Below, piece by piece: positions 54,201-64,000 of a stretch of 64,000 nt of DNA; within the stretch, counting starts at the first letter, position 1; the number at the start of each line of letters is the position of its first letter. The position numbers were made by a program, and so were the translations under genes. The stretch comes from Parus major (taxonomy: Eukaryota > Chordata > Aves > Passeriformes > Paridae). The stretch covers positions 90,244,227-90,308,226 of the forward strand of contig NC_031770.1 in the NCBI RefSeq assembly GCF_001522545.3. The letters run 5' to 3'. Under the pieces are notes generated by a model. That model did not search any database. It saw only the letters and a list, made by a program, of their open reading frames with translations, and had not been told where the DNA came from.

Positions 54201-57200
54201 CCTTGCAAAGTTTGAGTGAAAGTAGTCATGGAATCAATCATATAGAAGTATTTTTAAAACTGTCCCAAACCAGGGGATTCATAGACATCCTCCACAGTGC
54301 TATCCCTCTGACCACCCCCATTACATCAAACATTTTCCCCAAACCATGGGATAGGTAGTTCCAATTTTTTCTTTGTTAACTGCAACGGAGCTTGCATGCT
54401 TCCACCTTCTCTAATTCACTGTCCTATTCATTTGTGTCTCAAAGTCAGTAACATTTCAAGTATCAGTATTTCAAATATGTACCTATTCAAAAACATAAAA
54501 TGATGTTGTCCCCTAAACTAATACAATTTAGGAAAGTCTATGAATGCACACATATAAAATACAGTCATAAAGTTACTTTCCTGAATGTCTGGCAAGATGC
54601 TTCATGTTTTATGGTTACAGATTTTTCAGGATATTAAAATTTGTTTTGCCATGAAAAAAGTAATTTTAAAAAGGATTGTGATAACAGGATCTAACAATGA
54701 CTTGCTTCACATTATTTCTTCCACAGCATGAGTTTAGATTGCTTGTAAAAATCTCCTCTTAAAAAAGCTCTTAAGATCAGTGTTGATGTATTTAACCCAA
54801 ATCCAAGAGCTAAAGAAATACAAGCCAAAATTAATCTGTTTAAAACAAAACTGAAGGAATTTCAGTGAAGTCCACACTGTCATCTTTGTAAAAGTATGTT
54901 TTGAATCATCCCTTGTGATGCTTAACTGTTTTTTTCACATGATTAAAGAATTTATTTTCGCTCAGAAAACAATATTTTAAACTTTTTTTTTTTAACCTTA
55001 CAATTTATTCCAATTGCATTTCTAATGCTGTGAGACTCTTAGATGCTTTTAAAGACATCCATCACCTCTCATATCCCTCTAAAACTATAAAACAAATTTT
55101 TATTTGCATAAAAATGGCAGTTAACTGGTTAATAACAATGCATCTCTGATCTTTTTAAAGTACAAAGTATTTAATTTGTGACATGCAACAGACACTGTGA
55201 TAAATGTAAGCTTTTTTGTGACAATAAGCAATGAAATGAGAACTCAACAGTTCACCACTACTATAAATAACTTGTTTGAATACATTTTTGGCTTTAAGAT
55301 GAATTTTACTTATTTCACTTTGTCCCCCCTATGCAAAACAACAAAGATCTATGTATTCAATTTCATGGACTAATTGAGAAACACATCACAACGCATAAAG
55401 GATTTACTTTATCCCTGCAACCCAGTGTCATCAACTTAGATTTCTAGACCAGGGAAGCCACCTGCTGACAGCTGACATTCACAAGCATTAATCAACAGCA
55501 TTTATCCTTACCAACTCTGTCTCAAAACTAAGAGTCAATTCTATAAATCTGTCTGGATTCACTGCCTTTGAACACACCAAAAGTCCTGGTTTCGGGGTGC
55601 TGGTGATGTTTTTTTAAATCCAAAAATAATTTTTTTCTGAAGCCATTAAAGATTCTTGAAAATCTTACTTATCTTCCCCAAACGTGTATGCAGCTGTCAT
55701 TACAAACTGTTCTGTCTTCCCTGCTTTTGTTTGTTGATAGTACAATTTTACATATATTTGGTTACACATCTTCTACATTTACAGTGCATTAAGCAGGCCT
55801 TTATGAAGAGTATAAAGAAACTATTGGTGCTCTAATCTAAAATTGTGATATACAAGTATCTGAACAAAGTGATTCTTAGTTTTGACTTAATCTAAAACAA
55901 AACACAAGAAACTCAACCTGCATGAGTTTTTGAAGAAAACAAAAGCATAACTCAATAGCACAGCAGAGAAATACAGAACCTATGACTTGATTTCTATTAA
56001 AGAAACTACAAATGAAAAACTGAAAGAAACACAGAATTAAATAATGTTAACTCTTAGACCTAGTCATGTTTCCTAAAGATGTTTTTTCATGGCTTTTTTA
56101 GTATTTACCATCACATCATGAACTCCAAAGGCCTACTGACATGCATTCACTGTACGGAATAAGTTAGAATTGTAGTGCTCACTGTAGCACAGTTGTAACT
56201 AAAATATAATAATTATCTGGGAATTACATTCTGCAAGCATCTAAAGTATTTTTGAGGCATTACATTTCAAAACTTTTTCTATTAAAAAGATAGCTGTAAT
56301 TTACATAGGTGTCTCTTGTTTTGGGAAGCAAAGTAATGAATTTAAGAGATCACACAACAGATTCCTAGCAATATAATCTGTCTGAAGAGTCACAGCCACA
56401 TTTGTGGAAATACATACATCAAAGCATCTAGGAAATAGCATTCCTTAGGCAGTTGTATTTTTAGCATAGAATTTATTTTATGATTTAAATAAATAAGATT
56501 TCTTCATAATACTATAATCCAATGAAATTATATTTTTTAAAATATTTGTGCCATTTCTCTCCCAGTTTTTTCTTTAGGCAAAAGAAAACTAACTAACATT
56601 TTCTAACTTAAACATTGCAACTTTTTCCTAACTGTTGGCAATGTAAACGTTAAGCCATAGCCAGTGGAAAAAAAAAAGTATTAAATAAAAATGGTGTAAA
56701 ATGTTTGCTTGCTTTTATAAAGCTTCAAGAACATGTTTTGATTGGTATATAAGAGGTTTTGCAACATAATTATTTACAAAAATTTACATAGTCTGATTTT
56801 GTTTAAAACAATATTCTCTTAAAATTTAAACTTTTCAGTGCAGCAGTCTCATTGTTAAACATAGCATCTGGTTAATCACATAGCACCTTTTTGTTAAGTT
56901 TTTTCCCTTTTTACTTTTCAGCCAAAATTGTCTCCATATGAATCTGCACAGTCAAGCTGACAATGAAAACCTTTAAAGTAAGTTTTAAAAAGCATTAATG
57001 ACATGAATGAAATTATGCACTGCTATTTTATTGATATTTGAGTGAAATGGTATTAACACCAAGCTGAAATGGGTGGATAAAAGAAGCCATCTCAAAACAC
57101 TGAATAGGAACTTCGTCTAGCACCTACTTAGCCTTGTTACTGTTAAACACTTCACAGAGTATATTTTACAAGCAGACACCATGTAGAACCTTTTAAAGAT

Positions 57201-60200
57201 ACCTCTGACTGCAAGGCCAGATCTGAAAAAGGGGAGCAATAAAAAAGAATTTCGTATTTCTTTTTGTTTCTCTTCAGTATATTTTGTACTCTTCAGTACA
57301 ATAATAATGTTGGGATCAAAAGAGAAACTAGTCAAAATTAGCACTGATGTATAATGGTCTTGTTGAGTAATTTCACTGGAGAAGGAATCAGTGCCAACAA
57401 CCCTGACAAATCTCCAAGCACACTTTTTCCAAATACCCTTAGAAAGAGTCATTGAGTGTGGTTGTGGATTTACATGCAGCAGCTTTAGTCAGATTTCTGT
57501 GCCAGGAAATGAAACTATTCTGGAGAGATACTTTAGCCTAAAGAGTACACTGTCTTAAATGCTTCTATACTTGTAGAGTGATTTACACATTCTAGTTATT
57601 AATTTTATACATAATATATTTAGGAAAATAAAGGGAATAAATATTAAAAAAAAGTAAAAAGTAGTAAGATGCAGACAAGTTAAATAATCATTTTAATCCA
57701 GAGATCACCGGCCCATGAAGATTAATATCCAATCTTCAGGATGTTTATAATGTTGAACAACTTAGTAACTGCACCAGCACAAAACCTTTACATAAAAGTT
57801 TCAAAATCTGTGACCAGTCTCTTTTAAACTCCACCAGTATCTACGAATGAAACACCTAACTTATTTCATATAGTTAACAACAACTGACATCCTTTAGTGC
57901 TTTAGGACTTTCCACTCTCAAAAGAACACAGCACTCATTTCAATTGTGAATTGCTACTTATTGATTATAAGAACTAATATTTATTTTCATGATCAGTTTT
58001 ATATTTACTTAAAAGACTTTTACAAAGGAAAACACTTTAAAAAAGATTCAGTGCTGACTCAATCCACTCTCCCCTTTTTAGGAGCTAAATTGAGCTCAAA
58101 TACTAAATTAAGAAATTTATCAGAACCTAAAAGAAAATCTTGAATAAATCCTTATTCAGCAGAAACATCCATTGGCAATGATCCAGTATAAAACAAATAA
58201 AAAAAACCTGCTGCATTTAGGAACTCCTCTAAAAGGGACAGGCATCTTTTCAGGTAACTTCAGTGGCTTTTCAGCTATTTTCAGTTTGAGCTGGCTTGCC
58301 AACCTCCTTTATGATGTCAGCTTGGCATGAACTCAGCCAGCACAAGTTACCAGAGAGCTCAGTTTTATCGGTATACACCAAGACCATGATCATAATATTT
58401 CAAGAAAAGTGAGATTCAGGAAAGTTTTAAAATTGATACTGAAAAATACAATTTACTTTAATTTTTGCATATACACAGGGACTCTGATCCTCCACTGAAG
58501 AGGTTAACAAAGCAAATGTTCAGTTAAACTGACCTTTTGGAGTCTTCCAACTTTTCTTAAGCCCCCAGTGTGCTTATTCTTTTGTTCATCAAAGATTTTG
58601 CAAGAGCCATAAGTAACATGACACTCTGACACTTCATTTTCACCACCTAGAAACCAAATTTAGAAACTTAAAATGAAAAATGCAATCTTATAAAATGGGA
58701 CTGCAACCTATTATTTTATCATAGCAAAGCGCTATGTACCCTTAAGATACTTCTTAATAATTTGTACCAGTTATTTTCTCACTGTATTTCAGTTAGGGAA
58801 AAAAGGAACAACACTCAAGCATCTGACTTCATCTCTGAATATCTATTCTTATTAAAAAACCCAGCTGTAAAACTCTCAATTTCCTATATTTTGAAAACCA
58901 TGTATTAACTACAAGTAGAGAATATGCTAAATTGCTTTCTAATTATTATAAAATGTGCAATTTTTCTGCAGAGATATTTGGGTATGAAGCTTCAGTGGCT
59001 AGACCTTCACATCAACACTTTAGGCACACACTTTATCTAAAATGATATGAAGGTCTGAAAGCTCTTTTCAAACACTTTGCATGCAAATCTAGCAAACTGT
59101 TAGCAGGCAAGGATTCTGTGCATATAAAGGCATTATCAGACCATCCATAAGAAGGCACTGTCAAAAAGCAGTACTTTTCATTATGTATTTTATGAATTAA
59201 TACTATTTAATTCTTCAACTCTGTCAGGATGACTTTCCTAAGAACTAAATAAACTCCTAAATCATTTGAAAAAATAGCTTACCTGCCTGAGATGAAAAAT
59301 TTTGATCTATCTTTTAAATAATTAAGTTTTAATTACTCTAAATTTAGGGAGAGAATTTTTCCCAAATGCCACTCAATAGTCTATTTTAGAGCACTTATTC
59401 ATTTTTCACTTCAAAGAAATGGATGAGATCAATTAAAGAAAGTTTAATTAGTGATTAAAGTGGCCTAAATTTAGCTCCTGTTAACAAAGTTTCTTTGATT
59501 ATTTTTTGGAAAATACTGAAGGCTACTATCCCCCTATTTAGAATGCATATATAACTAAGAATCATTTGTTTTTCCTCTGTCAGCTACTTAAACTCTTAAT
59601 CCTTGAGGTGACAGATCATCAAATTACAATCCATTATGATTACTCATTTAAAAACTATAATCTTTAAACTAGTCAAAATTTATTGCAGTAATTTTTGTGT
59701 GATAAATGTAAACCTGGTTTTCAGGTACAATTGTTGATTTAAATTCAATATTTAGGTATATAGTATCATGCAATAAAAACGTAACTAATAGCAATGTTAA
59801 TTTTATTTAGTATTGCACTGAGGCCCATCTGATAGCAAGTAGGAGAAAACATCTTGCTACACAATAAAGAAAAAAATTGCCTCTTTTTGCATAAACCCCA
59901 GAACTATTAAAGATGTATTTTGAATCTTAAAAAAAACCTAATTACATGACTACATAAGATGCAAGATCATGTACTCCACCACTTTATCCACAGAAGTCTC
60001 TGGTAATTTCCATTAGGTTATTTCAGGTTTTGGGAGGTTTTTTGAGGGGCAGCTTGGCTTGGGGGCTAACAGTGAAAAGTGGCATAATATTCTTTTTACT
60101 GCTCTTGGCTGAATTCTCATGCTCCACAGCATGTGTCCCACTTGGGCTTAAAGTCTTAAAACCTGTTTGCTTGGACTTCTTTCCCATTAGGGTTCATTCC

Positions 60201-62926
60201 TGTGGGTTCTTCATATTTACAGGAAAGCAGGAACAGGGGATAATGTCTCTTATCTCTGCTTATCAGCTCACGGATCTTAGGCACTACGTTAATAAGGGCT
60301 ATTCTTTGCTATTACATTCCTGTCTATCAGCACTTCTCAAGTACTTTACAGCTTTTCCATCCTATAGGTCTCAAGCTTCACTATTTTTTGTTTTTTTCCT
60401 GATTACTTCTTTTTAAAGCAGTCACTCAGCCAAAAATAATGAGTTTTCATCTTTAGTAACTTTTCCTAGAGGACTTTAAAGTTGACAGAACGTTTTAAAG
60501 CAATTGCCTAGTGTTAGGTCTCCCTAAACTAAGTTCAATATGCAGGTAACTCCTGCCACAGTGGTTCATTAGATCCCCTAAATGCTCTTCCAAAACACTG
60601 CTGAATGATTGGCACCAAAATCAACAACTGAGCCCTCTGAAGCACTGCCACAAACTAGAGTGGTTTTATTTTGCAATTTAAGCTTTCACTCATTCATGAT
60701 AATTTTAACACCAATGAGAAGTTTTGAACCAGAACATTATCTATAAAATTCCATTAGATATTTCCATTGAATTGAAAGGCAATGATTAGGGCAAAATGAG
60801 CTAGTCCTGCTGGATCAAATAAACCATGTCTATCTAATAAAATATTTTTCTATAGTATAGTTCTCTACTTTAAAAATATTGTTATGAAGTGTCACTTAAA
60901 TTAAGCTATGTTGTATCTACTATTTTGTACTTATCCATTGAAGTATTTACCCCAACTATGAAGTAATTAAGTCCAAATTTCTCATAATTAGTAATCCTTC
61001 AGGTACACATGCACAGAATATTTAATACCTTGTGTTGTTATTATTATTGTAGATATTACTGAGGCATGGGAAAACACCGAGTTTTTTTTATACAGAACAT
61101 AATTTCTTCAAGTCTTCTGAAAATGTATGAGTCCCCCCAAGATCCTCAGAGAGTCTGTTGATGGTTTATAAAAATTTGATGTGGCTTGGTATGTGCTCTA
61201 GGACAAGTGCCACCAGGCTTTGGCAAATTTGACTACATCAAAACAACCCTCAACCTATTCCTCTACCCAGAAACACTTGTCCTCTTTTGTTTTATTAGTT
61301 ACAAATCAACTTTTTGTGAGGATAAATGAAACAAGGAGTCAAGGCAAAAACAGTTTTCTTCTTTATGCCTCATTTGTTTTTTAAAAGGACATAATAAAAA
61401 GTCAATAGAGGACATTATAAAATATTTTTTAGCGAGATTATCTTCTTCCAAAGCTGAAAAAAACCAAAAGACACATCTAATCTAAGGAAGTTTTCACATG
61501 TGTGCTTTTAAAGACATAAACAGTCTTTTAGCAGCATTAAGCCCCATAGGACCTAGAACCTAAGGTAAAACTCATTAATCTAAATTAAACACAATGATTT
61601 ATTGCACCAAATAACAGATACTGATATTCCAGATTTTCCATCTTAACACTGAACTACACTGATTACAGTACAATGGGTCTTAGTTTTGCTAATTAGGATA
61701 ATATTTGCCTTCCACATTACCATAAATATATAATAATCACTTGGAAAAGCCTTAAGTTTATTTTTAAGACTGAAAGTAATGCTGTCTGAGTTCAAATTTC
61801 TAAATGATGTTAGCATGATAAAAGCTCAAGAGAGTATACTCTTGCATTCCTTGCACATTATTATTTATTGTTGTAGCTTTCAGATGAAGAGTCCATGACC
61901 TGGAGTAAGATGAAAATAAGTAGCAGTGTTTATTCCAGCAGAACAACTGGGCAGCGTTGAATGTGCCCTACAAAGGAACCTGAAGCTTGCTACCACATAA
62001 GCATTAGGCCTTGAAAATTTGGTTTCAGATTAGCTTGCATATTATACTTCTACTTTAAAATTGATTGTTCCAAGTAGTCTATGGAAAGAAAGCTTATCAA
62101 ATCTTCTTGTCATTAAAGATACTGAGTAAAGGTGGCACTGACATAAAATCACAACAAAAAAATGGGCAAGAAAAATATTTGATATTTAAAACATTTACAG
62201 ATAAAACATTTTATATGGCTATTTGACTACTCCTAAACATACATCTCTATATATGATGAATTAAGAGAATTCATTAGTTTTTAAAAATATACTGGATTTG
62301 CCAGTTTTCAAATAACATACAATATACAGGAAAAAAACGAAAACATTTACTATTTATTTACTAATAGGAGCAAGGAGTAACTTACATTTAATTAAGAAAA
62401 GGAAATGCATAACTCTTAATTTATAAAAATCAATTATTCCATCATAGAGAATCAGGAGTAAGTGTAATACAAGATTTTAATTTTCTTCTGCAAAACTTGC
62501 ATTATTAGGGAAAACACAACTTCTCTTACATTACTGATTCCTTCCATTTTTAAATGAGCTCATTCAAGCTGTCAAACTTGAGGTGCTACTTGACTGTGCA
62601 AAAGATGCATGAAGCTGAATGTACCATACATGGGAAAACAGCCATCAATGATATAACACAAATATTATTAAAATCACTACAAACACAAACTGAGATTTAC
62701 AGACATTCCTAAAAAAGATAAAAAGTATAAACATTGAATAACTTATGTATGTGGAATCATATTATTTTTTTGGTCCTCTAAAATCTATTAGTTTAAACAC
62801 ACTGTCCAGCATGAAAATAAAAGTGTGACATGCTAGAACAGTGATCATAATTCAGTTGCTAGAATTTAAAAGTTATAATTAAATCTAAAGTTAACTGTAA
62901 TAACTAAGTTTAAACATAGCAAATAA

Positions 62927-63062
62927 GCCTGATAGAGTTCAAAAAGCATTTGGACAATTCTCTTAGGCACATGGTGGGATTCTTGAGGCTGTCCTGTGCA
63001 GGAGCTGGACACTGGTGATCTTCGTGGGTCCCTTCTTTCCAGCTCGGAATGCTCCGTGATTT
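62927..63062 (+). mobile_element. CR1 LINE 3' end fragment
   Basis: The plus-strand text gcatttggacaattctctta, then ggcacatggtgggattcttg and ggtgatcttcgtgggtccct, ending near ggaatgctccgtgattt, matches the CR1 3' terminus. The minus-strand 90-codon open frame over it is an artefact. Confidence 0.85.
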
Positions 63063-63202
63063 TTCTGCTTCCCTATTTGTTTCCATGACTATATAATGAA
63101 AACTAGACTCTTCTTTGACATTATGAACTATACAATTTAAGGATCGTCTTCTAGTACACTGACATATGGCAAAAAGCCACATACAGTGGGTTCATATATT
63201 AC

Positions 63203-63680
63203 ATAGAATCATCAAATGGTTTGGGTTGGAAGGGACCATCTATTTCCAACTCCATTGCAATAGACAGGGATACTTTCCACTAGACCAGGTTACTCAGAGC
63301 TCCATCCATCCTCACCTTGAACACTTCCAGGGATGAGGGGTTCACAACTTTGGGCTACCTGTTACAGTGCCTCAGCACACACATTTTTTCCTAATATCTA
63401 ACTTAAGCCTACTCATTTTCATTTTAAGACCATTCCCTTTTGTCCCATTACTACATGCCCCCATTAAAGTCCTTCAGCTTTCTTGTAAGCCTCCTTTAGG
63501 TACTGGAAAACTGCTCTTAGGTCTCCTCAGAGCCTTCTCTTCTCCAGGCTGAACATTTCCAGTTTTCTCAGTCTTCATAGGAGGTGCTCCAGTCCTTAAA
63601 TCATCTCTGTGGCCTGCTCTGGGCTTGTTCTAACAGGTCAACTTCTTGTTTGTGCTTGGGGCTCCAGAGCTAGAGGTCTC
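63203..63680 (-). mobile_element. CR1 LINE 3' region
   Basis: The plus strand begins with the reverse complement of the CR1 3' end (tagaatcatcaaatggtttg, then ggttggaagggaccatctat). It continues through gaacacttccagggatgagg and cttctccaggctgaacattt. It closely parallels the element at 589-1000, including the word actagaccaggttactcaga, which suggests the same subfamily. It is non-coding. Confidence 0.93.
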
Positions 63681-64000
63681 AAACCTGTATTTCTCCTCCA
63701 GCAGGCAGTTCTTTATTTCCCCAGTCCCTGCTTTCACCTGCTGCAACATGGATGCTGTGGCTGAAGCACTTGCTGGTGAAGCCTGGAGCAAAGAACCATG
63801 GTGAGTATGTCAGCCTTCTCCACATCCTGGTAACTACTATTCCTTAGAGGACCCACATTTTCCCTAGTCTTTCTTTTGTTGCTGATGCACCTAAATAAGC
63901 TTTTTTTATGTGCCTCAGAACCTTGGCGAGATTTACTTCTGATAGTGCTTTAGCTTTTCTAATCAGACCTGTGACTGTTCAATTTCTTTGTCTTCCTTCC
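63681..64000 (-). mobile_element. CR1 ORF2 interior, continuing the element at 63203
   Basis: The minus-strand frame, with interruptions, reads like the CR1 ORF2 segment just before the reverse transcriptase: IRKAKALSEVNLAK, then KKAYLGASATKERLGKMW (family: ...LAREVKGNKKGFYRYI.SKRKTRENV). The reverse-transcriptase core that should lie between this and the 3' end is missing, so the copy has a large internal deletion or two fragments have been joined. It runs off the window end. Confidence 0.6.

Larger units (their letters stand above)
50246..64000 (-). other. MCPH1: MCPH1 upstream intron(s), no exon recognised
   Basis: 13.7 kb of mostly AT-rich sequence. It contains CR1 fragments at 50984-51220, 62927-63062 and 63203-64000. 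The large internal MCPH1 exon would appear as a minus-strand open frame of about 1 kb. None is present, so it lies further upstream. Open frames at 51.7-54.2 kb show no similarity I know. Confidence 0.7.

Noticed and set aside
59270..59345. Donor-like GGCAG|gtaagc on the minus strand
   Set aside because: The frame with the right phase meets a stop within about 12 codons and there is no good acceptor.
60030..60416. 128-codon plus-strand open frame
   Set aside because: Low-complexity hydrophobic translation, no recognisable domain, AT-rich intron context and no splice or promoter support.

Overview
The window is vertebrate nuclear DNA, almost certainly from a bird. It is AT-rich and intron-dominated. 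Its interspersed repeats are mostly CR1 LINE fragments, the typical avian LINE, plus two avian-looking endogenous-retrovirus LTRs. The LTR at about 49.3-49.95 kb resembles ERVL-type LTRs I associate with Neoaves or passerines, so a non-galliform bird is likely, but that is an inference. No bacterial or viral genome, operon, CRISPR array, tRNA or rRNA was recognised.

Two protein-coding genes can be supported, on opposite strands. (1) ANGPT2 (angiopoietin-2), plus strand. Eight consecutive exons (2 to 9) lie at 12437-30651 with intact reading frame, canonical GT-AG junctions and matching phases. They encode the 399 C-terminal residues: the coiled coil (exons 2-4) and the complete fibrinogen-like TIE2-binding domain (exons 5-9). 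Exon 1 (signal peptide and N-terminal region) is not here, so the window opens inside intron 1. (2) MCPH1 (microcephalin), minus strand. Three certain exons (44582-44619, 41397-41559, 35506-35583) encode the second BRCT domain. A fourth, probable upstream exon (50127-50245) fits in phase. The last BRCT domain of MCPH1 was not found between 35505 and position 1.

Layout: 1-12436 is ANGPT2 intron 1, with a CR1 and a solo LTR. 12437-30651 holds ANGPT2 exons 2-9. 30652 to about 31780 is the likely 3' UTR. 31780-35505 is MCPH1 intron with two CR1 copies. 35506-50245 holds the MCPH1 exons. 50246-64000 is MCPH1 intron or upstream sequence with several CR1 fragments and no recognised exon. The visible part of ANGPT2 therefore sits inside one MCPH1 intron of more than 35 kb, in antisense orientation, as in mammals.

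I found no convincing undescribed system. The items most worth checking are the probable extra MCPH1 exon, the nested antisense organisation, a frame-neutral ANGPT2 exon 2, the LTR in ANGPT2 intron 1, a possible MCPH1 poison microexon, a short coding-looking antisense ORF at 55.7 kb, and some perfect hairpins or palindromes.
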